The notes under the pieces: generated by a model
The model's input: only the letters and a program-made list of their open reading frames with translations
Databases searched by the model: none
What the model was told of the DNA's origin: nothing
Shown here: one piece after another, positions 34,384 through 44,786 of the stretch
How positions within the stretch are numbered: the first letter of the stretch is position 1
How the letters are laid out: each line of letters begins with the position of its first letter
Made by a program: the position numbers and the translations under genes
NCBI RefSeq assembly: GCF_024323335.1
Contig: NC_066585.1
Location: forward strand, 182,546,294 to 182,610,293
DNA length: 64,000 nt
Reading direction: 5' to 3'
From: Lathyrus oleraceus
Taxonomy: Eukaryota > Streptophyta > Magnoliopsida > Fabales > Fabaceae

Positions 34384-36045
34384 AGGTGTTATGCTGAAAT
34401 TCAATGGTGGAGACATAATCAGTGAAACATTGGTACTAGGCACGAGGCGCTTGCTTCAAATCATAGAGAGATTTACGCTAGACGCACACATAATCTGGAT
34501 GATGAGGATCATGGAAACCAAGTGGCTAATACATATAGACAATTTCATGAAGATCACCATGTAGAAAGACATTCTGAACATCTAATTGATGAATGAGCTA
34601 GGACTTGGAGAGAGCAATGGTGAGAATAGTGTGAATGGCCGTGAGTTTCACCACAGGGATGAAAGTCTCATCACAATCCACTCATGCATTTTGAAACCTG
34701 CCATCACCTATAAGACGAGCTTTGTAATACTCAAAATAACCATTAGATTTCTTTTTATGCCTGAAAACCCACATACAACGAATAATGTTAACACCACAAG
34801 GTCGAGGAACTAAATGCCACATATTATTTCTAATAAGAGTATTAAATTTAGAATGCATTACGTATTTTCAATTAGGGTCGGAAAGGGAAAGTTTATGGTT
34901 TTTGGGAAGATGGGAGATGGTTGAATCATTAATGGTAACAGGTTGATTAAAGAGTTTCCTATCTTTATAAATTTCCCTCATGATGAGAGTAGCCATGGTT
35001 CAAGTAGGAGGTACATATTGGGTTGGTGGTGTAGGTGAGGGAGATGTATCCAGGTGATTCGACGAGGATGGGAGGGGAGCGGCTGGGGAGGCTAGTGATA
35101 TATGGTGAGGGTCGGGTCTAGGTGAGTGTCTGAGAGGACCGTCTGGTGGAGACTCTAAAGATGGGTGAGATGACCGATGTATAAGATAGGGGTTTAAAGC
35201 ATCAATGAAAATGTCGTATGTAGAGGCATGTGTGGATGACACGTGCGTAGAAGGAAACTGGGTCTCATCAAAGATGACACACTGCGAGATGATGGATTTT
35301 CTTTGTGACAAATAAAAATATTTATAACCTCTATGATTAAGGGGATACCCTAAGAAAATACACGGAGTCGAGCGTGGCTGTAATTTGTTGATGGTAGTTG
35401 GGGGAAATGATGGATAACAAAGACAACCAAAGACATGAAGTTGTGTCTAAGAGGGATCACGATGATATAGAAGTTTGTTAGGAGAGAGTTTAGACATAGT
35501 TTTCTAGGAAATAATGTTAAGAAGATATGTAGCAATTTGAAGTGCATGATGTCAAAATGAGGGAGGGACGGATGCATGAGCGAGAAGAGTGTGAATCATG
35601 TTGCTAATGGTGTGTATTTTTCATTCCCCTTGCCATTTTGTGATGAAGTGTGAGGGCAAGAGAAGCGAAAAATGAGACCATTAACAACACAATAATTATG
35701 AAAAGATATATTCTCATATTCTCGCTCATTATCACATTGAAAACATTTGATAGTTTGAGAAAATTGTGTGCGATTTGATTTGAGAGATAAGTGAATATTT
35801 CAAAAACTTAAGATTTATTTGTTAGAGGAATCGTCCATAGAGAATCGGGAAAAACTAAAACATAATAGTGATGGCCAGCTTAACTCAAAACTGGTGATGT
35901 TCATAAATCACTAGGTAAAATATCAAAGCATGCCACAATAACATTATTGAATGAAATAAAAGGAAACCTAACATGTTTTCCAAGCACATAAGAAGCGTAA
36001 ATTGTCATATAATTCAAAGGTTTATAACTAATGAACTTATTACTA
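33308..36045 (-). pseudogene. Copia integrase-RT-RNase H remnant
   Basis: Reading the minus strand: integrase pieces (35700-35960), the integrase C-terminal region (35350-35577, with LPSTNYSHARLRVFS), a Pro/Ser-rich linker (35000-35311, SPRPDPHHISLASPAAPLP), RT pieces with several shifts (about 34850-34100), and RNase H ending VTLVYYDNISAIYLSINLVQ, IEMYVYFVREKV and ADIFVKGFSKVLF, then SLSIHRPPTSTTEV at 33308. A GA microsatellite has expanded inside RT (34313-34379). Stops and shifts make it non-functional. The order and end match RE1-like copia polyproteins. Confidence 0.8.
34313..34379. repeat. (GA)n microsatellite inside copia RT
   Basis: About 30 GA dinucleotides interrupt the RT reading frame of the minus-strand copia, between matches on either side. 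Confidence 0.95.
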
Positions 36046-37938
36046 TGTGAAGCTAACAGAAATATACCTGAACGCATCACACGCTCGAACATACAACAGA
36101 GTTTCCCTCGAACTTTATTTATTCCAGAAGGAAAGCGAAAACATCGATAAAACTCAGGGGAAAGAGATAACTGGGTAAGGAAGTTGGTTATGCAAGGAGA
36201 AGGTATTAGCACCCCTAACATCCATGGTACTCCATGGGAACCGTTTTGATCGTTCTTGCTTGAATGGGTGTTACATTTAAGGTTACTCGAAAAATAATAA
36301 GGGAAAAGGGAAATAGATAGAGTGCTCAGTGAGGATTAGGATCCTCATGCCTACGTATTCTTATAGTGCAATAAGGAATTCAGAGCTCCGTAGTTCATAG
36401 AACTAGTGGTGGGAGGTGAAAGGAAGTGTGATAAAGGTATCGTATGAACCAAAGGATTATGATTTAAACTCCAAAAAGGGAAGAAATCTGAACCCAAGTG
36501 TAAAACTAATGTTGACCAATATGTGGGCTAGCCGGAAGCGTTCACCACTATATATGGTATAGCCGAAAACAAGGAGAATTAAGTGTTTGTGTACGAGACA
36601 AACAACTCTAGATTCACAAGCTTACACAAGATGAAGCTTAAAGAGATAGTGTATTTGACTCAAAGAATAGGGTATATCACATGAAGTCAATGCAGGTAGG
36701 ATATGAATGCATTATGGAGATGAATGAAATGATAGGAAAAGTAACCAAAGTCATAGAAATGAAGGTTTTGGTAAAAGTGACTGAAATGGTGTAATTTGAT
36801 ACCAAAGGTAATGGTATACTGGAATCCATAGAAGAAGCGGAATTTGTACCATAGAGGGAAACAACGTCTTAGCCAAAAAATAAGGAATAAAATCTTTGTG
36901 TACGAGCCAAACAACTCTAAGTACAAATACGGATTGCCGCTATATCGTCCTAAAAGGGTATATATGGAATTCCAAAGAAAATTGTATTTGATTTCAAAGA
37001 AATAGTATGCCGCTGAGGTGAGTGGTTTATAATTGAAGGTAGATAATGAAACATGAGAGATATGAATGATGCCCTAAGGCAGAAGGAATAATTCGGATTA
37101 TGCTCGCCAAGGATTCGCATCCTCGTGCCTACATATTCTCATTATGCAATGAGAAAGTTAGAGCATTCGTTGTTCGTGGAACTACGAGAACAAAGAGAGA
37201 TTGAAAGTGATGAAAAGTATAACTTGTACCAACATAAGGGTAACAAAAGGTATTTGTCTAAGCAACGGGGACTCACAAGACAAACCAAATTTCAAAGGTA
37301 AACTGCAATGGAAACAAAGAGAGAGATATTTGTCTAAGCAATAGGGACTCATAAGTCAAACACCACTTCAAGGATTGATTACAGTACTGTATATTATAAG
37401 GACTATTGTATCACTTGCTGGGCAAAAATCAATTTGGAATAAAAGAAGAATAGTATCTTGGATCCATGAAGGAAATAGACTCTGAACCGAAGACTAAATA
37501 GGCTTCTTTGCCAAAAAATAAGGAATAAAATGTTTGGATACGAGCCAAACAACTCTTGGTTCACAAGGTGGACTGACATTATATCGTCATCAAAGGATAT
37601 ACATGGGGTCCAAGGAAGAGTGATATTGTTTGATTTCAAAAGATGGTATTGGTTGATGAATGAAGAATGTGAATAATATAGGATTAATAAATAGGGAAGC
37701 TCATGGAGAATCTGAATTCTTGTGCCTACATATTCTCACCGTGCAATGAGAAAGTCAGAGCTTTCGTAGTTCGGCCTACTAGGGCTGACAACAAGATGAT
37801 TGAGGCAAGATATATGATTGATGATGAAATATGGAGAGTGCTTGACAGTCATTTGATGTGAATCACACTAAATTCTATGAATGAGGGCGAATGCTTTGAA
37901 TAGCTAGGGCCTACGCCTCGTACGCAAAGTCACTCTAG
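36046..37938 (-). mobile_element. Reverse-oriented Ogre/Tat-like LTR with three internal units
   Basis: The reverse complement at 36060-36230 carries the family's 3' boxes (GGAATAAATAAAGTTCGAGG and GGGGTGCTAATACCTTCTCC). Upstream in its own sense, three degenerate units recur, each with a box like CTCGTGCCTACATATTCTCA followed by GAGAAAGTTAGAGC: 36340, 37115 and 37712. Between them an ACGAGCCAAACAACTC phrase recurs (36905, 37540). No ORF of note. Such long tandem units are common in Ogre-like LTRs. Confidence 0.6.
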
Positions 37939-37943
37939 ACAAG
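37939..37943 (+). repeat. Solo LTR target duplication, left copy (ACAAG)
   Basis: ACAAG precedes the LTR start TGCCATACCCCG and recurs at 44782-44786 right after the LTR end GTGCGACA. Confidence 0.75.
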
Positions 37944-38744
37944 TGCCATACCCCGATTTTGGTCCTGAATTTTTTATTTTTATTTGGCACTTGGCCTAAA
38001 ATTCATTTGCATACATTCATTCCCAAATCCATTTTTTATTGATAGACATTGGTCATTATCTAGCTTCTTGATCATGGTGTTTTTTTATTATAAAATGGAT
38101 TTTAATTATTTGACTTTTTTTTATTTTTATTTTATTTTCAATTTGATTTTAATTTCGAATTAAGTTTAATTCCAAATTTCAATTTAATCTTAATTATTTA
38201 TTTTACTAATGATTCAAACTCTAATTGATTTTAATTTCCAAATGAATGTTAGAGTTGATATCAAAGTAATTTTAATGAATTATAGATTAATTTGATTTTA
38301 ATTTGGTTTTTTGCTGATTTGTTATTATTACTTAAATTGATATTTAGATTAGTCTTGGATTATTCCTAAAAATCCATATCCATTTTTATAATCAAATATC
38401 CAATAACCCAACTCTATTTTTAAATCCATATCCAAAATCCATATCCATTTCCATAAGCTACAAAGTCATGCTCCAAATTACATTTCACAACATTTTCTCA
38501 CAAGTACATCATATTACATAGATCCTACAAGTACAATCCTAATGAACATGAACAATTGAGAAATATATTGTTCATAATATGTGTTAGGAGAAGAGACTTC
38601 ATCAATTTTGTTTACAAGTGAGTGTTCCAAAAACTTGACACATGCTGCAAAAACGTGAAACCAAGTTCAACGTTACCATTGTTTGCACATGCTGCTATGA
38701 CGAAATTCCAAGAAATAACATCCTTGTCAATAACATCATAAAAT

Positions 38745-38955
38745 GCCCCTCAACAGAATTCATTGAATAACCACAAGGTTCAAAATCAAAGTCACAAATT
38801 TCAGAATTTGGAAGAATTTTCCTAATGCCAAAGTTGACGGTCATCTCGGCAGCCGAACCTGTTTGTTCTTTAAAAAAAACGGAGGCTTTCTCTCGGTCTA
38901 AGCCGGTCATACACATCTCGAGTGTGTAGACAGAATCTTCTGAGCTCACGGAATC
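38745..38955 (-). pseudogene. S-adenosylmethionine decarboxylase fragment
   Basis: The minus strand encodes [20 protein letters not shown], then [19 protein letters not shown] and SMNSVEG. This is a strongly conserved central segment of plant AdoMet decarboxylase, the polyamine-pathway enzyme that makes decarboxylated AdoMet. The match stops after SVEG (about 38745), and the sequence beyond it is unrelated. Only about 65 codons of a roughly 350-residue enzyme are present, without the proenzyme cleavage site region. Orientation is opposite to the neighbouring captured fragments. Confidence 0.85.
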
Positions 38956-39029
38956 AGAAGAGGCACAGTAGACATGCCAATTCTGCGTTTCTTCTAACCG
39001 CCGTCACCCAAAATTCAGAATGAAGCACT

Positions 39030-39480
39030 TGCAGTTACGGTATCACCTGAAACCAATAAAGAAGCACATCCAGATTCAAGTACTGTGAGAGACACATGCA
39101 TAGAGGTAAAAACCGTTCAAGAAAGCCTGTGGAAGTTTTGAAAACAACAAACATAGATTCTGTTTCTGCTGTTGCTGTTGCTACTTCATCAATCTTATCA
39201 ATGACTAAAAATAGCACTAGTCTTGATACTGATATTAACACTACAGCACTCACCCCAACCTCTCATCGTGATAGTACTACTTACCATTATCCTCCACAAA
39301 ACTCTTCTTATGATTCTTCTCATCTTCAACGCCCTTTCCTCTACCACAATAACCCCCCATCTTCAAGGCCTAGTCTCTCATTTCAAGACATCAACACTAG
39401 TGCTCCCATGTTTCTTGACGGTTCTGGTTCTTCCTCTCACAATAACAACAACACTGAAGCAGGAACACGATGAGCCATCA
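39030..39480 (+). pseudogene. Ser/Thr/Asn-rich fragment of unknown gene
   Basis: An open stretch of 125 codons (39096-39473) starts MHRGKNRSRKPVEVLK and is rich in Ser, Thr, Asn and Pro (YHYPPQNSSYDSSHLQRPFLYHNNPP). This composition is typical of activation or linker regions of plant transcription factors; the basic start could follow a Dof-type zinc finger, but no zinc finger is present. It sits between two recognised gene fragments, so capture is likely. Identity uncertain. Confidence 0.35.
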
Positions 39481-39916
39481 GTTCACAGAGATTAACACTA
39501 ATCCATGTTATGTTAATCAACAAGGAAGGGTTAGAATTTCACCTTATCACAACATTCAACAATAAAGCTCACCTCCTGCAACAAGTCAGCTTCCTGTCCA
39601 AAACAGATCCAACATCAAATGGTCATACAAAAGCATAAATGACAAACCAAAACCAAAGCATAATAACCTTACAATCAACCTTCAATATTGATCCAACGTT
39701 CAACAATTGATAACCGGTTTTTCCGACTGAGTGTCTAACAGAATTCAATTTCAATTCAACCAATTCCTAACCAACAACCTATATATTTCATCATAACTGA
39801 TTCATTCACTTGGAACTCACTCACATTTCATACCCTGAAAAACCTATCATCCATCATCTCCAACTCTGATTTCATTTTCACCTGCAACCTCGCACCAGAA
39901 AAACCAGATTGTCATA

Positions 39917-40209
39917 TGGGTCAAGCCTCTCACAAATGATTGTTACTTAAAAAGAGAGCCTGATACACCGCCTCCACTCTACAGTTTTGTTGATGATACT
40001 GATGTTGTTTGGGGAGCTAAAATGAAAGCCTGCATCTCACATTACTCTGACCAGCTGCTTTGAAAGGGCAAAGATGTTTGGGTTATGAATGTAGCACCTG
40101 AAAATGGGCCAAACACACTCAAGATCATATATGACATAGGGCTTTTAGGAACAGTTCAAAACTGGTGAAGCATTTTCAACGTACCCTCGTACTTATGATC
40201 TACTCCATG
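39917..40209 (+). pseudogene. PMT-type methyltransferase fragment
   Basis: It reads WVKPLTNDCYLKREPDTPPP and then, after a skipped middle part and a stop, KGKDVWVMNVAPENGPNTLK followed by IIYDIGLLGTVQNW. A 2-base loss follows, then EAFSTYPRTYDLLHA. These are the hallmark blocks of the plant putative methyltransferase (DUF248/PMT) family, Golgi proteins that act on cell-wall polysaccharides. The intervening part of the domain is missing, so two non-adjacent blocks are joined. It runs directly into an ARF fragment at 40207. Confidence 0.85.
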
Positions 40210-40285
40210 CAAAAGAAGGCAGATTTCATACCAGGTTACCCTAATCTTCAATCCCAGTTGATTTGCACGCTTCACAAGGTAGCTC
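40207..40285 (+). pseudogene. Auxin response factor fragment
   Basis: It encodes MQKKADFIPGYPNLQSQLIC followed by TLHKVA, which resembles the segment just before the B3 DNA-binding domain of ARF transcription factors of the ARF7/19 type (consensus pattern xDFIPxYPNLPSKLICxLHNV, from memory). Only about 26 codons remain, then unrelated sequence. It overlaps the end of the methyltransferase fragment by the bases ATGCA, suggesting a join at microhomology. Confidence 0.65.
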
Positions 40286-40793
40286 GCTCAAACGACCCTA
40301 AAACTCCAGCTGAGGTCCATGAACGGACTCATCATTTTCGTAGCAATGATAGGCAATTCATGTTGAGCAGTTTGTTCTAGCACGTGTGTTTCTCAACAAA
40401 GCAGAGGTCTCTCTTCGAACCCGCAGGCACGCGACAGAAAAGCCTTTAAGCAAGTCTTTAGCTCCCATAAATTCACAGAAACAGGCAGTGGACGTCAAAG
40501 AGTTCCCTTCACACCAGCCATAACCTGCAAAAATTAATCACATTGGTCACTATCCAAACCACACATTCAACAAGTCAGAGTTCAAACTCATCAAATCCAT
40601 TTTCATGAACCTGCAAACATTAACACGCTGAACCAAGTCTGGACCAAAATGGACATCTGCACAATACACAAGCCTGCTGCAAACGAAGAAAAGATAATCA
40701 AAACTTGTAAAATGGCATTACCTTGGGTGGTGGGGCAGGAATTTCAATCCCTGGAACATCCCGAGGCTGCAACATCTTTGTTACCTTTCACGT
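40286..40793. other. Unassigned part of fragment chain
   Basis: No family recognised. A short frame reads HHFRSNDRQFMLSSLF and another TRRHATEKPLSKSLAPINSQ; both could be pieces of further captured genes. Stops in all frames. Confidence 0.3.
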
Positions 40794-41041
40794 CTACCTG
40801 GTCACTTAGGAGAGTACTTGGCTCTGATAGGGGAGAAGCTCAACGGAGTAGAGATGGCTTCCTATGGGCTTGCTACGCATTATTCACTAATTGCGAGGCT
40901 TTCACTAATTGAAGAACAGTTGGGGAAATTGGTTATTGATGACCCATCTGTCATAGAAAACACTTTAGAACAGTATGTTGGTTTTGCATATCCAGACAAC
41001 AATAATGTACTATAAAGGCTTGAAATTGTAGATAAATTCAT
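40794..41041 (+). pseudogene. 3-hydroxyisobutyryl-CoA hydrolase (CHY1-like) fragment
   Basis: The frame encodes LPGHLGEYLALIGEKLNGVE, then YGLATHYSLIARLSLIEEQL and DDPSVIENTLEQYVGFAYPD, NNNVL, stop, RLEIVDK. This is the enoyl-CoA hydratase/isomerase-like segment of plant CHY1-family enzymes of valine and beta-oxidation catabolism. About 80 codons are present, with a stop after NNNVL (41012-41014). No intron is seen in the piece. Confidence 0.85.
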
Positions 41042-41061
41042 TTACCAATTGGGGGACTTTG

Positions 41062-41132
41062 TAAGAAAGATCATGCTGCTATTCGTGCGGACCCCTCAAT
41101 CAAGAATGTCTGAGAATCAGCCACCAAAATAG
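41062..41132 (+). pseudogene. Ribosomal protein L5 (uL18) fragment
   Basis: It reads KKDHAAIRADPSIK, then after a frameshift MSENQPPK. This matches the C-terminal region of eukaryotic 60S protein L5, where a KxHAAIRADPxxKK motif is followed by a Lys/Pro-rich tail. Only about 24 codons. It follows the hydrolase fragment by about 20 bp. Confidence 0.6.
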
Positions 41133-41365
41133 TGTCCAAAGTCCTTTGGATATCCAATTTACAGGACCCTGCTAACACCTGCCAGGAATGACTGAATCTG
41201 CAAGCAAGAATAGAGGCTGTGTTGAAATCATGTCATGCAAGCAAAAAGGAACACATGGAGATGAAAAGCATACCAAATTGATTACAATAGATAGAAGACG
41301 TACCCAAAACTTTAGCAGTTTCTCTCTCTCAAATGATGATTCAACTGCGTCATGAGAAAGAATAA

Positions 41366-41760
41366 ACGGGAATTGCTAAGCCGGTTTGCATTCACCATAT
41401 TTGCTTGCATTGCTTGGATACTGTTCTGATCATAATCATAAGCTGTTGGTGTATGAATTTATGACGAATGGTGGCTTGCAAGAACATCTTTATCCTGTCA
41501 GCAATAACATTTCGAGTGTCACGTCTGTTAATTTAGATTGGGAAACTCGATTGAGAATAGCACTTGAAGCTGCCAAGGGTTTGGAATATCTTCATGAACA
41601 TGTCAGTCCACCAGTGACTCATAGAGATTTTAAGAGCAGCAACATCCTCTTGGACAAAAAAATTTCATGCTAAAGTTTCTGATTTTGGATTGGCGAAGCT
41701 TGGACCTGATAGAGTCGGTTGACATGTTTCAACTCGCGTCTTAGGCACCCATCCAATGTA
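41366..41760 (+). pseudogene. Receptor-like cytoplasmic kinase fragment
   Basis: After a one-base shift the frame (41386-41673) encodes MHSPYLLALLGYCSDHNHKL followed by LLVYEFMTNGGLQEHLYP, RLRIALEAAKGLEYLHEHV and the catalytic loop HRDFKSSNILLD. A second shift leads into KVSDFGLAKLGPDR (the DFG motif), a stop (GGA to TGA), and HVSTRVLGT. This is the middle of a Ser/Thr kinase domain of the RLK/Pelle class. The P-loop, the catalytic Lys and the C-lobe end are absent. Confidence 0.88.
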
Positions 41761-42520
41761 GAGACAACCCATCGTGTTGCACCAAATTAGAGTTTCCAAA
41801 ATCTTGAACCTTCTGGTGAGGCTAAACCGAAGTTACTCATCCACTACCCCAAAGTTTCACTGCAGTAAAACACAGAGGAGTTAGCATTGGCAACAGTAGA
41901 ATTTCAAATTTCAGAAGGATATCCCAATTTGGCATTAAGACAAAACGATTGGAGAAAGCGTGGTTCAGATTACCTTTTTCAAGTCCAATCATCAAAGAAG
42001 GCACTCCAATTCTGAGCATCAAAAAGCGCTTCTGGAAATTTCCCTTTTTTGAGCTCCATCGTACCAATTGAAAACCCTAATCTGTGAGCATAAAAAGGAG
42101 AGGCGAATTGTTTCAGAAAGAGGGGACGAAAACAATTGAGAGGCGGAATTGAAACCAAAAAAGCAAATCAAAACCCTAAATCCCAAATCAAAAAAACCAG
42201 TATTGGAAAGGAGGAAGAAGATTCAAGCTCACCTGATTCGTCGTCGCCAGAGGTGAGATTTCTTTTGTTGAGCATTTGAGTTTGAATGAGCGTCTGAGTT
42301 TGAGAGAGATTAGTTGAGGACGATTGAGCGATTTTGAGAGAGAGGGGGTTTGGACGCGAGAGAGACGATTGAGTGCGATTGAGAGCGATTGAGAGAAAAG
42401 CGAGGTAGAGCGATGGAGAGGTGATGAGAGTTGAGGGAGAGAGAGGTCGGAGATGATGAGAGGACGAGGTTGAAGTTTTTTTTTTCTTTCTGTCACTGTA
42501 CATCTCACGATTCCCTTTTT
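41761..42520. other. Unassigned; GA/CT-rich, possible 5' gene piece
   Basis: No domain recognised. From 42090 to 42480 the minus strand is CT-rich with CTCTCTCAATCGTC-like repeats, resembling a plant 5' leader. Two overlapping minus-strand frames (42168-42508) are low-complexity Ser/Leu/Pro-rich and are not credible genes. This may be another captured 5' end or LTR sequence. Confidence 0.3.
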
Positions 42521-42827
42521 TTATTTATTTCATTTTTTTAAAAAAACAACAAACATTAAAGCCATTAAAAACATGTTTAGTCTTCTTTTGTTTTTTTTTA
42601 ATAAGTGGATATTAATGCATTGTTTTTTTGTGTTCCCTAGTAATGTACTAGTTATTAGTCCCAAAGATCCAACAGCCAGGCGGCTAGGGTCACCATTTGG
42701 GATTTCCTCCTTTATTTTAATGAGTAGTCTAACAGACCATTCCATTTTAATTTTATTTTTTTAATTAATTTTGATTTTAACCTATTCTGGTTTATATATC
42801 CAAATTAGTATTAAAATAATAACTAGT

Positions 42828-42893
42828 CATGAGTGGTCTAGTGGAGAGAGTGTAGATTCTAAGTCTTTAGTGGAGTGGGTTCAATACCCACAT
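42828..42893 (+). repeat. tRNA-like pol III box pair (possible SINE)
   Basis: TGGTCTAGTGG (about 42834-42844) fits the A-box consensus and GGTTCAATACC (about 42879-42889) fits the B-box consensus, 34 bp apart. This resembles the head of a tRNA-derived SINE or a degenerate tRNA-like unit inside the LTR. No cloverleaf could be drawn and no poly-A tail was recognised. Confidence 0.4.
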
Positions 42894-43249
42894 ATTGCTT
42901 TTTCTTTATTTCTTTTAGCATTCATTTTTTTTCTATGTTTGTGTTTTATTATAATTTCACCCATACTCGTAGTTGTATTATTGTTTAATAGCACAAATTT
43001 GATTTCTTTTAATTTCATCATCCATTCAAAATCATTTTAAACTATTAAAATCACATTTTTCTCGATTCAATATCGAGCCCATTTCCATACCCTTGTAAGT
43101 CGATTGCTTTTAAGCATCGCCATCAACCTCACATGGCTTACTCTTGGGTCTTCTTACAATGAGCTCTTAAGCAACATCAACTTAACTTTCAATAATTTCA
43201 AACCTCGGTACTTTAATTGTTTTAATTTAATATTCAAATCATTTTCTAA

Positions 43250-43945
43250 ATAAAAGTTGGAAGAAAAAGATTACCTGGATGGAATGTCCAGTCGTAATCC
43301 CGAATATTAGGCTCAAGCTGTAAGAGCTTGCAAGCCATAAATATTCGTCTTCTCTTTAACACTCCAATATTCAAAACCATCTTCTTAATAAAGTTGGAAG
43401 AAAAAGATTACCTGGAGGGAATATCCAGTTGTAATCCCGAATATTAGGCTCAAGCTGTAAGAGCTTGTAAGTCATAAATATTCGTCTTCTCGCCAAAATA
43501 TCCGTAAATATCCCAAATCACCTTCTAAATAAAACGTGAAGAAAAAGGTTACCTGGATGGAATGTCCAGTCGTAATCTCGAATATTAGGCTCAAGCTGTA
43601 AGAGCTTGCAAGCCGTTAATATTCGTCTTCTCTTTAACACTTTAATATTCAAAAATCATTTTCTTAATAAAGTTGGAAGAAAAAGATTACCTGGAGGGAA
43701 TATCCAGTTGTAATCCCGAATATTAGGCTCAAGCTGTAAGAGCTTGCAAGCCATAAATATTCGTCTTCCCTCCAAAACATTCATAATTATTCGAATCATT
43801 TTCTTAGCAATATTGGAAAGAAACAGACTGCCTGGGTGGAATGTCCAGACGTAGTCCCGAGTATTAGACCCAAGCTGTAAGAGCTTGTAGGTCACAAGTA
43901 CTCGTCTTTCAAACTTCAAAATACCTAATTCCTACCTTAATACTT
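43250..43945 (+). repeat. Tandem array of about 139-bp units (five copies)
   Basis: Units start near 43255, 43393, 43534, 43671 and 43811 at GTTGGAAGAAAAAGATTACC or variants, and contain CGAATATTAGGCTCAAGCTG. Copies 1 and 3 share GGATGGAATGTCCAGTCG, while copies 2 and 4 share GGAGGGAATATCCAGTTG, giving a higher-order period of about 278 bp. The fifth is diverged (GTCCCGAGTATTAGACCC) and a sixth remnant may start near 43957. The array lies inside the solo LTR. Confidence 0.92.
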
Positions 43946-44786
43946 TTTCAATAAAGATGGAAATGGAACATGGTGTATACCATGCACTCCTGAGGCTAGG
44001 ATTCGAAATGTATATCTCGCTCATCCAAGTTCTCGCCATCACTCAAAATACCTCCAACTGATCAAACTCTTTTCTCGCCGCCGTGCGATTAATCAAAAAC
44101 CTTTTTCATAAATGAAAGATATATTGTCTTAAGTGATACAAAACAATGTTTCGGCCACGATTGTTGAGTAGAGATAAATGACGCTTTTCCGAATGTAGAT
44201 CTATAAATCCGTTCGATGTGTGGTATGCGTCCACTCCTCATCTGTTTTGGGTAAAACGATGTTTTCGTCGATTAATACAATATAGCTTTCGCTAAAATCG
44301 ACCAACAAACAAACATTTTTCTATCCAGAACTACGTAAGCCTTGATTTCTCTTTTGAGATACGTAGGAGCAGGATTCATAAATCTTGTCAGGCCCACTAA
44401 TAAAAAACTTAGGTTTAGTCCTTCGTTAAAAAAATCCAAAAACATTTTCCTCTCTTTTACTCTTTCTTTCCCACCTAATAATTTGAAAAGCCTAATATTT
44501 CAAACTAACATTAACGCACACAACTGACCTAATGGTTCCCGTTGAGTACAACGGACGTGAGGGGTGCTAATACCTTCCCCTTGCGTAATCGACTCCCGAA
44601 CCCGGATATTGGTTGCGATGACCATATCTTATCCTTTCTTTTGTCTTGGGTTTTATCGATATTTCCCCTTTCCTTTTTAGGAATAAATAAAGTTCGGTGG
44701 CGACTCTGTTCAGTCCATCATTGCGAGTGTGCGATCGCGCTTCGCTTTGAAGTCGTATCCCCATTTTTTCGAGGTGCGACAACAAG

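Larger units (their letters stand above)
38600..41760. mobile_element. Chain of captured host gene fragments (putative transduplicate)
   Basis: In 3.2 kb there are pieces of at least six unrelated nuclear genes: AdoMet decarboxylase (minus), PMT-type methyltransferase, ARF, 3-hydroxyisobutyryl-CoA hydrolase, ribosomal protein L5 and a receptor-like kinase (all plus). Each piece is 70-400 bp, internal to its gene, and carries frameshifts or stops. This pattern is produced by Helitrons and Pack-MULEs. No terminal inverted repeats or definite Helitron ends were found, so the carrier is unidentified. Confidence 0.7.
37944..44781 (+). mobile_element. Ogre/Tat-like solo LTR carrying a gene-fragment insertion
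   Basis: It starts TGCCATACCCCGATTTTGG, ends TTTTTCGAGGTGCGACA, and is flanked by ACAAG on both sides. The 3' boxes are present (GAGATACGTAGGAGCAGG 44357, GAGGGGTGCTAATACCTTCC 44560, GGAATAAATAAAGTTCGGTGG 44681). No internal retrotransposon domains exist, so this is a solo LTR made by LTR-LTR recombination. About 3.9 kb in its 5' half (38600-42500) is not LTR-like but a chain of host gene fragments. An unfilled relative of the target site is visible at 45021-45030 (CTAGACAAGGGTAGGAG). Confidence 0.75.

Noticed and set aside
42168..42508. Two overlapping Ser/Leu-rich minus-strand ORFs
   Set aside because: They come from a CT-rich low-complexity stretch and read the same DNA in two frames; no domain support.
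42655..42680. Helitron 3' end (CAGCCAGGCGGCTAG) closing the gene-fragment chain
   Set aside because: The stem is only four bases, the hairpin overlaps the CTAG instead of preceding it, the next base is G rather than T, and no matching 5' end was found.
42828..42893. Functional tRNA gene
   Set aside because: A- and B-box-like words are present, but no acceptor, D, anticodon and T stems could be paired into a cloverleaf; at best a SINE relic.
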